Assembly (NCBI GenBank): GCA_002286715.1
Contig: NSJX01000007.1
Location: 850,499 to 914,498 of the forward strand
Length of the DNA stretch: 64,000 nt
DNA from: Dentipellis sp. KUC8613
Taxonomy: Eukaryota; Basidiomycota; Agaricomycetes; Russulales; Hericiaceae
Direction: 5' to 3'
The stretch's first letter is position 1. Each line of letters opens with the position of its first letter. The notes beneath the pieces were generated by a model. That model was not told the DNA's origin. It did not search any database and was given only the letters and a program-made list of their open reading frames with translations. The position numbers and the translations under genes are program-made. This document shows, one piece after another, positions 23,105 through 35,512 of this stretch.

Positions 23105-24741
23105 TTAATTTTCTTCCACTTCGTCATCCACCTCTTCCGCTTCCTCGCTATCGTCCAAATCCTCATCCCCTTCTACCTCGTCCTCATCACACGCTTCTTC
23201 CTCGCCGTCCTCTTCCTCTTCGTCTCCCTCTTCGTCGTCATCGTCATCCGAATATTGATAGTATTCGACATCCACGCGGGCTTCTTGCAATGCATTCATG
23301 TCGTCGATCCCCATCTTGTCATGGACCACAAGACGCGGGACGGGGTATCCAGCCGTTTTCCGGAATGTGACGAATGCCAATAGGTTTTGCGCTGACAGCC
23401 CAGCGACCTTCAGAACTCGCAACCGGGGCAGAAGGACATCGTAGAATGGATTTGAGGGCTCCGTAGCCGAATTAAGAGAGGTATGTGTTGCCGGGTTGCT
23501 TTGCTCCGCCGCGGAAGTGCTGGCCTCAGGCTCGTCACTACGGGTCACCTTGGTGAATAGCTGATCGAAGAAGTCATTTTCAATGCGTCGGAAGTCGGCT
23601 TCCAGGTAGGAGAGTTTCGGAATAGTGCGGAGGAATTTTCCCCATGATTCCACGGAGCAGTCGAGAGCAGATATGTGCAGGTCTTCGAGAACGGGGAAGT
23701 ACGGGGCCTGCGCATCACTGATCAGGTCCACGAATGCTGTGAAGTCCTGTTCCGGGAGTTCCATCTCCAGGGTCCGTAGAGCGGGCATGGCAAGGTGTTG
23801 CATGACAGAACATAGCAAGGTGGGGTCCATGTCAGTCAGCGATAGTACCGAGAGATGCGCCAGAGGGATTGGAGAAGTTGTCCAGGGGCCTTCGACACGA
23901 GGACCACTGTAATGTAACGAGAGCCTCCACAGATTCGGAGAGGCGCGAAGCAGCTCCTCCCATTCTTTGACAGACGGTCTAACCCCTTCTGAATGCAGCG
24001 CGAACTCGATCTGTTCCAAATCGACCAGGAAGTGTTCCTGCGACCACGCCAGATTGACGCCAACTAACGAGAGATTCTTCAGGGACGGCACGTCGTTGTT
24101 CAGGATCTGCACGGGTGGTTTCGCTGTCGCGACAAATAGGTTTTGCGACGTACCCCAATCTTCGAGGTGCCACAATTGGAGAGACTGGAGCATGGGAACT
24201 GGCGCGCATCCATGTAGTCTTGCGCGTGCGCCCGCCTTGCAGTCCAGGTCACAGAGACGAAGCAGGAATGAACGCCAACGCATCGCATGACCCTCCGCGA
24301 TGTCGAAGGCCTCGTGGAAGTGGTCGAAGCAGAGGGTGCGGCCTGGAATATGGTCCTTCCTGGCAACGAAGTCAATCATGACATCCAGGAGGCAGTAGCG
24401 AGACCGCTTCACGAATTCCCGTCCGCGGTCGAGGTGGGAAGGTTTTCGCATGCGAAGGCTGGTCCATAGTCCGGGCGTTTTCACGGCCACGGCCCTCCAG
24501 TGCCTACATACGTGAGACACGATGACTTCGAAGTTCAGCCCTTCGATGGTCTTGCGCTTGAATGGACGCGCCGGGTCAACGCCATCCGAATAGCCGAGGA
24601 GAAAGACTCGAGAAAGCAGCTCTACAGGCAGCGTTTGTATGGGAGCTGTCTTCTTCTGTGAGAAACACGCGTGGGCGGGACAAGACATGAGCGAGATAGT
24701 CCTAGCGTCGATTGGCGACGGCGTACCTGCACAACTTCCAT
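23105..24741 (-). CDS. F-box protein with leucine-rich region and acidic tail
   Basis: The main exon runs to the stop at 23105. Its F-box starts IQTLPVELLSRVFLLGYSDG, followed by VSHVCRHWRAVAVKTPGLWT, then leucine-rich repeats and a C-terminal stretch of about 50 residues that is almost all Asp/Glu. A single-exon model starts at 24688 (MSCPAHACFS). I prefer a spliced start: an exon ending at 24727 (MEVVQ, and upstream in frame DYPGSSDELSA) joins at 24655 to KKTAPIQTLP with GT-AG and correct phase, matching the usual layout of Agaricomycete F-box proteins. More 5' exons up to about 24790 are possible. F-box proteins select substrates for SCF ubiquitin ligases; this large, rapidly evolving family is expanded in Agaricomycetes. 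Confidence 0.8.
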
Positions 24742-26572
24742 AGCTGAGAGCTCGTCCGAGGAGCCCGGATAGTCAGTGTGAAACGTTGTCTGTGGGAACA
24801 TTCAACGCGTTGAGCCTTGGCCTGCGGTAACATTTGAACACGGAGAAAGCGCGTACAGAACGAATAGTTAGATATGTGGCCCCCTGCTCTGGTCCGCGGG
24901 AGGCTTGCGATGGATGAATGCGTGCGCTTCTGAGAGTGAACGTTGGCTAGAAAGTATAGGGCACGTTCAGGGGAGAAATGGGCATCTGGGGGCGGGCGGC
25001 TGAGGCAAACGGACAGTTGGGCGGTTATGGCAGCCAACGATGGAGCAGGCATGCGAGTGGGAGCGTGCTTTATAGTCGCCAGTGAGGTCAACATGGCCCA
25101 TCACACGCGTCCGTAGTCGCCCCGATGCGGGGCTGTTCTGCTTCCGTCACGGTCCCCATCACGCCGACGACTACCCCGCCCGTCCCTGTCTTCTCACATC
25201 TTACTTCCTCTATTTTTACTCTCTTCAAATCTCTCCAAATCCATTCGTTTCTGACCCTCACTTTTCCCCACACGAGGCCTTCGGTGCCCTGTCATCTCGA
25301 GATCGTTATCGACCCCATGTACCAAATAGTGCCCACTCCAGTACTTCGGTACGACTCCGCTTCGAACAACAATTAGCTCTGTGCTTGTGCGTCCGCCTGA
25401 CTACACTTCCTGGAAGTATCCACCCCCGGGGTATCCCCCATCAGCCTCACCAATACTCAGGTGTTCTTCGTCACGTTCGTGAGCAAACCTCGTACGTCAC
25501 GTGATCGCAGCGGTCTTCACTCTACTCGCCAGTGTCTCGTAGGGCTAAAGAAACTTTCCCGTCACCCTATCACGGCAGACTGACGATCCCCGAGTTCTCT
25601 CAGAGCCTACCCGTGTGATTTATGAGCCTGACGGAATTGTGTCGCCCATGTTTGAACCGCTTGTACGTCCCCGCCCATCCGGAGGCAGGAGGTGGATGTT
25701 ATCGCTGGTAAGCCGCTCTAAAGGCGTCTGCCTAGTACACGAGGAGTTTTTTTGGGGTTGAGCGTGCTTCCCATTCGCCATCTTTTCCTTTTTGGAGTGG
25801 GGTCATACTAATGTGAGTAAACCTCTGTCATACCATGATTGTGTGACTCCGGATCTCCTCAGGCGTGGCTGCGCCGCGACGTCGTGTCCCAGACACTCTG
25901 TCGCGCAACTTGTCTTGGTCAAGCCTTTTTGAACGTCTACCACACAGTTGGTCATGCCCTTAATATCGTGGACACTTCAAATTCCTCGTGCCTAGATCAG
26001 CCTTTTCACGTTCTCGGACGGTGCAGTCAATGTAATGGGTCCCACGTACTCGTCCAATACCTCTATTTGAGCTAGTCTATTGGGTCGGTCACTAAGCGGT
26101 CATGTCGTGAGTTTCTAGAATCCACTGACGTCGATGGCCCTCCGAGTAGAGAGTCTCCGTGTTTCATCCTTCTTTTCTTGTCAGCCGGCTCGGAATCAGT
26201 GGGCAGAATTTGAATACGAATGGCCAATCCTTTGGCTTATGACTACAAGAGCGCACCGTTCAAGCTTAAGCTTCCGTGTCGTCATCGTGTTGGTGACAAT
26301 AGCCCAGCGCCTTCGGGGATGGTCCGATCGTAAGGGATGCTTTGTTCAGTTTATTACATGTTGATAGGTAAGTGCAGATAATGTAGATGTGTGACCGTGT
26401 TGCGACTTCCACAGAAGCGTCGTTGAGCCTGTCCGCGGCCACACGGTACAGGTCGGGAGCACAAATTCGAATTCCGTGCCCTACGAGTGTCCGTCTGTTT
26501 CAGCCATCGTGGACGTCCGAGCCTATGACGGAAGGCCAAGTGATCGCAACGAACGCCGCGATTCTAGGGAGA
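24742..26572. other. 1.8 kb stretch without a supported gene; possible coding relic
   Basis: Several plus-strand pieces look coding, for example 25312-25372 (IDPMYQIVPTPVLRYDSASN) and 25578-25660 (LSEPTRVIYEPDGIVSPMFE, ending at a GTACGT), but I could not join them into one frame. They may be exons of an unrecognised gene or remains of one. No repeat, tRNA or transposon ends seen. Confidence 0.3.
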
Positions 26573-27702
26573 TCATGTGTAAATTCCTTGCTTCAAGCGG
26601 ACGTCAGCTTGTTCGATGGCGCGGTATATGTCGGCTGCAGCGTCTTCTGGTAGTCCGAACATCTTTAGGATCGGCGGCACAGCGTCACGTTTTAGGAGGA
26701 TCTTCTCGTCAACCTCCGTGGATTTTGTCTCCGCGGACTCCTCCTTCGTAGCGTGCAGTTCCGGAGCACCCGACTCGATACGAGGCGCGTGCCTGACGTA
26801 GATATCATCAAGGTCGGAGCTAGATTTAGGAACGATTGCGCCGGTTTGAAGCAGGGATTGCAAGTATTCTGACGCTTTCCATGCTAGGCATCCGACAAGC
26901 ATCAGAATATATTTTGCAGGAAGGTAAGGGACTGCGCACCTCTATAATGTGACCATGAACGCCATACGCAGAAGAAGAATGGGAGATTGGGTATAATGGC
27001 TGAATGACTAGGCTAAGCGCTGTTGTCAGAGGGGATCGAAAGACAGGACCTACGGATAAGCATGAAAGGGGCGGTCAATGGGGATACGAGAAGCCAGACC
27101 CAGAACCCCTTCTTATGACGCGGGGTTCGCTTCTCCAGTATGGCTTGCAGATGAGACAATGGTGACGGTGATAGCAATTTAGGGTGAACAAGTGGTATCT
27201 GGGTTAGGAGAGTTCAGTGTACTCCGTATATCAACGTGAAAGCACCGTACCGTAACACCCTTCTCTGCCTCCTTCTTCGCATCCTTAGCCGAGCGCCTAA
27301 ACTCTGAGATGCGCGGGCCAAGGGAGGGATCTACACCCTTCAGGGCGAGCTCTTCAAAGTCGATGCGGTCCACCAGACGCTCTCCATAATTGAACACTTT
27401 ATACTGCAGATACAGCACACCGTCAGGTCATGTGCATAAATTCGGCATGTAAACAGAAGTGCGAGACTGACTTTCCAGTTCGTTTGAGGCGCTTTGCCGA
27501 AGCTCGCCCAAGCCTGCGTAGCTTTGAGTGTCGCCCAGCCTACCCATCCGACTTTCCTATCAGCTGGAGGCGGAGGGGTTTGGAAGTGATAATACACGAG
27601 CGGCCTGGGAATGTCCGACAGATGCTTCGGGTCGCGCACCGCGGTGGTCAGCGGCAGCGCAATAATGCGCATGGGGAGCCTGGCTTTTGGTAGGACAGAC
27701 AT
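26573..27702 (-). CDS. Mitochondrial K+/H+ exchange-related protein
   Basis: Exons 27702-27472, 27403-27251, 27198-27054, 26999-26940 and 26874-26573 give 296 aa. The sequence matches the fungal Mit_KHE1 family: RIIALPLT near the start, LVYYHFQTPP, the WVGWATLKATQAWASFGKAP block, LVHPKLLSPSPLSHLQAILE, then KKGFWVWLLVSPLTAPFMLI and the membrane segment IIPNLPFFFCVWRSWSHYRASE. The C-terminal part ends in a soluble helical region. Yeast members (Mrs7/Ylh47 suppressor group, Ydl183c) are linked to mitochondrial K+/H+ exchange across the inner membrane; the exact activity is unproven. The start is 145 bp from the divergent gene at 27847. Confidence 0.85.
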
Positions 27703-27846
27703 GGTCGTTGTTGTCGGAATAATGGGCGCGCGACCACTGGTCGCCGGCCGGTGTGAGCGCGATGGACCCTTAGTGGCGGGAGGCGAGACGCGTCTCGACG
27801 GCAGCAACACGTGCCGTACTCGATCTTGCACTCAAACCACACCGTC

Positions 27847-28252
27847 ATGAACTCGCCACTCGAGCCTGCCTCCCCGTCCTCTACCGCATCCTCTGATTCC
27901 CTCCCAGATGAAAACATTCCATCGTATTCATTGAGCATGCCTGCTCCGGCCCCGAGCTCGGGGCCAGGCTTGTTTCAGGCCTCCGCTAAGCGCAGGCTCG
28001 GCCATGCATCTGGTGCTCGTGACCCCAAATCGAGGCGCAGGGAAGATGTTATCGCACGCAAGGGTCCCTGGGTTGATCCCAGAGAGGACGGGATCCCTCG
28101 TCGTCAGAAGGAGGAATTCATAGATGTCCCCTTGACAGAGGCGTTGAAGAAGAGTACGTTTGTTTCCATCATCCACCCCGGCGGCAACTCATTCGTCACC
28201 TGCAGAGATCGGTGATCCGTTCGATGAGGATATCATTAAGAATGCTAGCTGA
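27847..28252 (+). CDS. Small hypothetical protein, charged and disordered
   Basis: Two exons, 27847-28153 and 28206-28252, join through a 52 nt intron into 117 aa. The N-terminal half is Ser/Pro-rich; the middle carries basic RRLG and KSRRRED segments; the end reads EFIDVPLTEALKK then KIGDPFDEDIIKNAS. No domain recognised. The conserved-looking C-terminal motif and the clean splice support a real gene. Function unknown. Confidence 0.65.
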
Positions 28253-28976
28253 GCAGAGAGACTGTAAACTGTGAGTGCCACGGCTATGTTATACCCTGGC
28301 TTGCAGTCACGAACGAGCTTTTGCACAGACTACGTGTATCATATGTTTTCTGTATACCTACTGCGACCGCCCTTATCCATCGTTCATTCGCCGTGCCTAT
28401 AGTGTATCCCAGTCTATTTACAGCTTCAGTGGCTGTCGGAGAAACTGACCATGACGTCCCGTCTCGTCCTGTACCATATGATCTGCCTGCAGAATATGCC
28501 GTCTGTCGGCATCGGGTCTCGTGAGTTTCGCAATTTATTCATCAAGAGCATTTCCACATATTTTTCGTCGATTGCTCTCACATTGCCCACCGCTCCTGTT
28601 TTAGCATCAACTACAGGGCTGCCGTGTGTCCCGCCCGCCTGCAGCTGATCAGGTCGCAGATACCCGGTCCGCTAAGCGACGCGTCTTATGAACAAGATCA
28701 TTCTGGTTGTGTATACTCATTCGCCGCAGGCAGTTCCCCCCTGCCGCTATCAACATCGAGTACCTTGCATTGGCCCCCAAACGCGGAATGACCTCCGTCA
28801 TGGCTGCCGAAAGGGCGTCCTTCTATCGACCAGCTGATCACCCCACCCTAGAACAGGTGATGTACGGTGGGCCGGTCTTCCTCCACCTGCCTATAAATTC
28901 GTAGACGATCCCTTGACTTCTGCATAACGAACTCCCAACTCACACATCGCTTCTTTGACCGATCCAAAGCTTACAA
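28253..28976. other. Intergenic, about 720 bp, upstream of the PhyH gene
   Basis: No supported gene. Contains the TATA box listed separately. Short open frames lack splice support. Confidence 0.45.
28892..28897 (+). promoter_or_regulatory. TATA box of the PhyH dioxygenase gene
   Basis: TATAAA within CTATAAATTC, 80 bp before the proposed ATG at 28977. Spacing suits a fungal TATA element; no other TATA lies nearby. Confidence 0.5.
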
Positions 28977-30150
28977 TGCCGCAATCATACGAGCACCTCA
29001 CACGTGCGCGCAGTGTCTGATTTCATGTTCATTCATCGCAGACTGACTTCGCGACAGAGGAGCAAGTCGACTTCTTCATGGAAAATGGCTACATCGTAGT
29101 CAAGAACGCCTTCACCAAAGAGAAGTCTGACGAGTGGACGACCAATATGTGGGTGCGTCTGGGACTTGATCCCAACGACAAGTCGACTTGGGACAGGGAG
29201 CGTATCCACATGCCGTCGCACAAGCGAGAGGCAGTCGCGACATTCGCACCCAAGGTTCGTCGTTGCATGCGTCGTATCACATCCTGGCTCATGTTTCTGT
29301 CAAGGCTTGGGAAATCATGAAGGAATTGCTTGGTGGGGCGGAGCGCATTGACGAAGACAGCGGCTACTGGGGGGACTCTTTCATTGTCAACCTTGGTAGG
29401 GAGGACTTGGAGGGCGACGACACGCCCATTGAGCCCCGCGAGTTGATCAACTGGCATGTCGATGGCGACTTCTTCGTAAGTGGCTACGTTACAAATTTGT
29501 ACGGCAGAGCTCAAGCTCTGAGCTTTCAGGTCCACTTCCTCGACTCCCCGGAGCAGGCATTGCTCGTCATCCCCCTCTATTCCGACATCAAGCCTCGTGG
29601 TGGCGGAACCTATATCTGCACCGACGGTCTCGACGAGATCGCGAAGTATCTGGGCGCTCATCCGGAGGGCGTCCTTCCCACCGGTCTCTCTTTCACACCC
29701 TCCACTTCGACTTACGAGAACCCCAAGGACCACCCCGAATACTGGTCTCACCTGGACGAAGTCAAGAAGTACAACAAGTTCGTCGAGCTCACCGGCGAGG
29801 TCGGGGACGTCGTCCTCATGCACCCGCTGATGCTGCACTCGGCCTCGAAGAACCACCTGCGCATCCCCCGTATCATCACCAATCCGCCCGTGGCGCTGAA
29901 GGAGCCGTTCAACTTCAACAGGGAGAACCCCGACGACTACAGTCTCGTCGAGAAGAAGACTCTGCGTGCGCTGGGTGTCGACCGGTTCGACTTCAAGGCC
30001 ACGACCGAGCGCAGGCGTGTTGTCCCGAGGAGGGTGCTTCTCCAGGAGAAGATGCTGGCGGATGAGAAGCGCAGGCTGGAGGAGCTCGAGCGGGCGAAGA
30101 GTCTGAACAAGGTCGATGTCCCAACTTCGCAGCCGATCGCTGTGGCTTAA
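28977..30150 (+). CDS. Phytanoyl-CoA dioxygenase (PhyH) family protein
   Basis: Secure exons are 29042-29254, 29305-29475 and 29530-30150 (334 aa). The proposed start exon begins at 28977 (MPQSYEHLTR) and joins at 29042 in phase, but its donor is weak: either GT at 29014, leaving a very short intron, or a GC donor a little upstream. The Fe(II)/2-oxoglutarate oxygenase core is visible: INWHVDGDFF with the HxD pair, and GDVVLMHPLMLHSASKN with the distal His. The C-terminus is a charged helix. Such enzymes hydroxylate small molecules using Fe(II), O2 and 2-oxoglutarate; the substrate is unknown. Cytosolic or peroxisomal location cannot be told; there is no C-terminal SKL. Confidence 0.85.
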
Positions 30151-30667
30151 TATCGGTGACTGCTATGTACGGAGATTCGGTGTAGTTTGAGTACGACATA
30201 AATTGCAGCTCACGTCTTCCATGTCGCGACTATCACCGTGGATGTTGTTCTTTCTGCGATTACTAGGACGATATTGCGGAGCGCCAGGCTACGGGGCCGC
30301 TGAGATCGGGGAATGTGGTCACATGCGATTGTTCTCACGACGGTCGGTTCGATTCCGCTGCCGCACGTCTCGCCCTCGGAGCGGCCGCCTATATACTGCT
30401 GTACACCATAACGACGACGTGGTCAGTCTCTCTCAAAACTGTGCCTATATGAGTGATATCCTATAATCTGGTACGTGGAAGTGCACATCTCTTGACCTTT
30501 ACAACTAAACAGGAGCTCAGAGTGACCGTACTGTAGATTCAGACTCCCATTTCGACCACCGGAGTCAAATATCGCACTCTCGGAGCTCTGTGCATCTAGA
30601 TTGTTGACGAGGTCCTCATCGGACTGCTGCCGCTCACGACCACACGAACTGTAGACCCGGAATAAGC
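30151..30667. other. Intergenic, about 520 bp
   Basis: PhyH 3'UTR and ZIP transporter promoter. No other gene or repeat seen. Confidence 0.5.
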
Positions 30668-31847
30668 ATGTTGTCCTTCTTCACGCTGTTCATCCTTGCC
30701 AGCCTCCTTGGCCTGACATCCTTTGGTGTTGGCATCCTGCCACTCTCTTTCTCTTACTCCAGTACGTATTCTCTATCGACTGATGTATTTATGCACTGAG
30801 TAGGCTTGTCGTGCAGAAACCCACCTTGCTCGGCTCTCGGCTCTTGGGACGGGTCTCCTACTCGGAACGGCATTGGGGGTCGTGGTGCCCGAGTACGTCG
30901 CATATTATGTTTGCAGTCAGAAGAGTAATTCACTAACCTTGCGCAGAGGAATAGAGACCATCCTTCACTCCGGAGTTCGCTCCGAGATTCCGGCACCTAC
31001 TATCGGGCTGTCTCTTCTCGTTGGCTTCTCGGTCATGCTCCTCGTGGAACAACTAAGCTCCTCTCACGCACACGGCACTCATGGTTTTGACGCTTCATCC
31101 GCCCCCCAATCCAATGGAAATTCCAGATCGCGACCATCCATAGAGTCGTCCTTCGATGTCGAGCTTGGTGAACTAGAGAACGAAGAGGGAATCCCCCCAA
31201 GCACTCCTGAAGCTGCTCCGAATCGCAGACAAGCGTTAGAGAAAGACGAAAAATTGCCTGCCTATCCGTTGACGATCGGCCTTGTCTTCCATGGTCTGAC
31301 GGACGGCTTCGCACTTGGCGCCTCTGCACTCTCTTCAGATAGTTCAAGTGCCTCAAATGTATCATTCATCGTCTTCCTGGCCTTAATTATTCACAAAGGT
31401 TTGCACTCTCAAATTGATGCCGATATTATAGTCTAACTGAGCGCAACAGTACCCACCGCACTGGCCTTCACGACTTCACTCCTCTCTACCTCGCTGTCCC
31501 GTGTAGAATGCCGGAGACATTTAATGGTCTTCAGCTCCTCGACACCCGCAGGTGCTATCGTGGCATATAGTTTGTTTTCTCTCTTGGGTTTAACGGACCA
31601 ATATAAAGTCGGCATCTTCCTACTGATCTCGGTGAGTCTCCTACATGGTCATCCAATGCATGTACTCAACGTGATACTACAGGGAGGAAGCTTCTTATAT
31701 GTAGCAACTGTATTGCAACCTGTGTCAGATCATAATGCTGCGTCGACGTCCTCGGAGGGGCTGAGCAAAAGGCTTCGGATTTCACTTGTAATGCTGGGGA
31801 TGTTCATACCGTTTGTAATCAGCGGTTTCTTCGAGCACGAACACTAG
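30668..31847 (+). CDS. ZIP-family zinc transporter (SLC39A9/ZIP9-like)
   Basis: Exons 30668-30761, 30817-30892, 30947-31398, 31450-31631 and 31683-31847 give 322 aa. Hydrophobic helices alternate with short loops and one long His/Ser/Asp-rich cytosolic loop (about residues 85-170). The two metal-site helices are clear: LTIGLVFHGLTDGFALGASA (HxxxD) and FLALIIHKVPTALAF (HKxPxxxA). This pair and the small size place it nearest ZIP9. ZIP proteins move zinc into the cytosol, ZIP9 members from the Golgi or across the plasma membrane. The end is FEHEH. Membrane orientation not determined. Confidence 0.92.
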
Positions 31848-32126
31848 ACACGCTATCTGTACTCACAGTACCTCTTCTATTTGGATCAATAATGCAGCAC
31901 AGTGCTTTATACCTATATGCCCTTCTCTTGCTCGAGCATGTGTACCGACATCGGTCAGGTGGTGTTGCAGACGCACACCCTCGAAATCTCAGACGGGTTC
32001 CGCGCGTGCCGCGGCTGCGCCAGTGACCAGCTGGGCAACTTGAAGTAGCCGCGTTCACATCCGTCTGTACCACCACCTTGCTCCTCCGCTCTACGCCCCG
32101 GCAGGCTCTCCATCACGAACGCCACG

Positions 32127-33327
32127 ATGGGCACTCGCGAACCCGCTCAGTACGCTTCTGGCTCCGAATCTGACGCAGATAACCGACGTCCGCTCAAACG
32201 CGCTCGCCGCTCGCCGCCCCCCGACAGACCGAATGGCAATGGCTACGCATCGACGTCCCCGACGCTCCCACCACTCTCCCTATCCATTCTCGGTGTGGAG
32301 CCGTTAGACGAATTCATTCACGAGGTTGCGGACTTCGTGCACCACACGATCACGAGAAGGCCGCCGGACCTGCAGGGACTGGTCGAGGTGGAGGCGAAAG
32401 TGGGCGTGCTGCGAGACAAGGCATCGGGGAGGCGGATCACATTGCCAGTACTTGTCGAATCCAGTGAGTGCTAGATGGTCTATGGCAGTTGCGCTTTGAG
32501 TTAAACTCCAGCACGCAGTCCTCACACCGAACGAGGTGGATTGTCGGTTTGAGTCCAACATGTCTGCCGTATGCACTGATTCGTCTTTTACGAAGAATAA
32601 CTATAGCTTATCGTCTCTACAGGCACAACATAAGCACTTCAATACCCTCCTGAATAACTTGAAGGCGACTTCAGACCAGCCGGGGCACCCGTCTTCCCCC
32701 CTCTCGTACGCGCACCTGCGCCTCGTAGACTCGTTCTATGCTCCCGAGAATCCTCGAGACCGCGACAAGATACGCGTGACGCGTGACGAGAAAACGGGAG
32801 AGGTGATTGAGTGCTTGAAAAAAGTCAGATTGGCGAATCTCGACATTTATAGTCCGAAGCGTGGTGCGGACTGGCGGATCAGTGTGAACGTGGAAGTACC
32901 AGGTGAGCACCCTCACGAGCCCCCCTCCTTATGAGTGCACCGTATGAATCGTTCTACAGTATCGCACCCCATTGGTTCTCCCACGCATACTCGCAGGAAG
33001 GACCGCTTGAGCTACAAACACGAAGAGTTCAGAATAGACCTCACACAAGTGACGTCCACTGCTGGACCCAATCAGCAGGTGCGTAATACATTCATCTCAC
33101 TGGCCTCCTGTACTTATGATGCCCCCCTTGTTCTTGACCTGCAGCCTGAACTTCTTCATGAGCTTGAGGTCGAATTTGCCAATCCCGCACTGCTGCTCGC
33201 CACCGCCGCGAAGCGAGGAGATACCACCGTTCCCGAAGAAGAAAGCTGGGCTTTCGACGAACTCATTCGCGCATTCGTCAACAATGCGCGAATACTGGTG
33301 CGTAATGCCGGAGACGGTTGGCAGTGA
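32127..33327 (+). CDS. CET1: mRNA-capping polynucleotide 5'-triphosphatase (Cet1 type)
   Basis: Exons 32127-32463, 32519-32568, 32623-32902, 32960-33078 and 33145-33327 give 322 aa. A disordered Pro/Ser N-terminus with KRARRS precedes the triphosphate tunnel metalloenzyme domain. Metal-binding glutamates appear in LVEVEAKVGVLRD and HELEVEFANP, the two ExE strands of the family; RRKDRLSYKHEEFRIDLTQV and the KVRLANLDIYSPKRGADWRI strands line the tunnel. The enzyme removes the gamma-phosphate of nascent transcripts before GMP transfer. Fungal Cet1 enzymes are structurally unlike the animal cysteine phosphatase. Nuclear. Confidence 0.93.
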
Positions 33328-33599
33328 TACATTCCTATCTCGTCTGTTGCTTTGAAAGATTATTTATGTGCTGATGTATTGGCTTTATAATTATAATGTT
33401 CATCGTGAAGTTCTGCAAGTGTGGGTATTGCCAGATTACTTGTGGACCAAACACTGCATATCCCCAATTACCCATGGAAAGTGATACGGTACGATGGCAA
33501 GCATAGTATGAGTGGAAAAACAAGCACAGCTCAGTGGAAACATGCAAGAGTGACCTGGATAGCAGCAAGGAGCAAAATATTGAAGGTTATGGCCCTGGC

Positions 33600-35407
33600 T
33601 CAAAGCCCAGCGACCTCGATCAGGTCACCGTCTTCTAAATCAGCCTCAGAGATCGGAGAGTCTGGGTTCATCCTCTCGCCATCCACAATCAACCTGGGGC
33701 CACCCCCAACGCTCTTTCTCCTGCTCTTGCCTTCCGGATATTTGCTAGCGAGGCCAGTCCGTTTCAAGAAGGCCTTCACTATGGCGCCGCAAGTGGTTGT
33801 CGGGCGCACGGTCAGCGTAACGTTCTCCGTCGTGGCAGACCGAACGATGACTTTGAATGTTTCATCCTCGGCCTCCTCAGCAGCAGACTGAACGTCCGAG
33901 TCCGAATCGGAATCTGCTCCCGGGTTGACTGAAGGTGAGCGGCCTGCGCCATGTGTATGCTCCGGAGGCTCCGACCCGCGTCCTTTCCGTTGGCGGATAT
34001 ATTCGTATGTAGTCTTATCGGATGCCTCTGAAAGCTGAAATTAGCACTAGGGCCGAATTGTGAAGTTGTAAGTAAGACGGACCCATCTCAGCTTCTGCCC
34101 ATATCCTCAAGCTGTGCGGTGTTGCGGAGGCGAACACCCGCGATCCACCACAGGTCAATATGAGATTGTCTGAGAGAATGCTGGCCATGTCGGCTACTTC
34201 ATCGAAAAGCGCATTGAAATCGTCATGCTAAAGAGGTAGAAAGGTTTCAGTTTACGCCTGTCGGCTAAAGGAGGCAACACCACTGACTCTCTTCAGCTTG
34301 AAACCCCAGACTTCAGGGTGCCCGGCTGTGTCCAATGGGTGAGGACGCCATGTGACCTTGATAGTGACTATTTCGGGGCCACCTCCGCGATCTAGCGCAG
34401 TGCCTTGGGTATTCCCATTAGATGTGAAGGAGCTTTGCTTTCGAGAGAGAGCGATCGCCTCGAGCTCGTCGAGCGTTATTGTGTCGGTGGACTCGTCGAG
34501 TGTGGCGTCTGTCGGGGACTCCGGTTGAACAGACTGCAATGTTTGCCTTACGGAAACCAAATGGCGGATCAGCAAACGGGGGTCCTGGAAATTAACATAT
34601 AGCAAAACAAACCTGACTACGTTCCGAGCGTTCTGAATTTGCTGCATGGTCAGCATGGGTGGAGGCGTAAGTGACCTGGATCGACTTCGGGGTCGCTTCA
34701 CTCCTCTATTCCGGTCTCCTCCCTCGTGCTTTCTCTTGCTGGTCGATGTGCCCTCGACAATCTCTAGATCGTCGTCGGAATCAGAAGACAGGATTCTAGA
34801 AGTCACGGAGATGAGTAAGACACAGCACTTCAACGACGAAGACTACATCTGAGGGGAGAAGAGATTGAAACAATGATACACGGCAATGAGGGCAAACATA
34901 GCGCATATAGCCTGGCATCATCCCGCACGATACACCCAGAGGCTAGGCCATCATGATATTCACTGATAGAAATTAAAACTCACGGGACACTCCCTGTCCT
35001 AGTCCATTCCGGAAGGCCGTTGGGAGCCTTCGTCGCTTTGCGCCTCTTTCGAGGAGACGATCCACTTGGTTGGTTCCAGTCGTCTTCAGCATCGGAGCTC
35101 GCAGGAACTTCAAGGACTTCTTGTTCTGTAAGAAACAGTGATCAGCATGATAAAGCAGTTACATTTCCAAGGGGTTACCTTTCTCCAGAAGATCAATCTT
35201 CTTCCAATCCTTCGCCGTTCTGTTGCGGTTCTTCATAAAGAACATGTCCTCATCATCGAGCTCCTGCTCTCGCGCGCTCTTTGACTGAGATTGAGCTTCA
35301 TAATTCTTATCAAGCTGAGGTATGACTGAGGGCGGGGCTTCGGTGTGACTGCTTTGACGATTTGCCGGGCGTGGACGAGGACGAGGGCGAGGACGCGCCT
35401 GGGACAT
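33600..35407 (-). CDS. Rad60/Esc2-type SUMO-like domain protein
   Basis: Exons 35407-35179, 35125-34984, 34795-34288, 34227-34083 and 34027-33600 give 483 aa. The N-terminal half is charged with acidic SSDSDDDLEIVE motifs (possible SUMO-interacting segments) and basic patches (KRPRSRSRS). The middle carries one SUMO-like region (VTIKVTWRPH to WGFKLKR). The C-terminus is the Rad60-SLD-type beta-grasp domain: TFKVIVRSATTENVTLTVRP, AIVKAFLKRTG, then RLIVDGERMNPDSPISEADL and a final DGDLIEV. Rad60, Esc2 and NIP45 assist genome stability with SUMO-pathway enzymes. The 183 nt intron at 34801-34983 is long for this window and may hide another exon. It shares a 105 bp divergent promoter with the GCFC gene. 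Confidence 0.85.
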
Positions 35408-35512
35408 GGTTGAGAGTATTGGACCGTGGGAAGATTCGCGTCGCGCGGCGCGTCTTTGGGTCACGCACCGCCTCGGCGTCTCCTCTACAACTCTGCCAGT
35501 GTCTCCTTCTCC

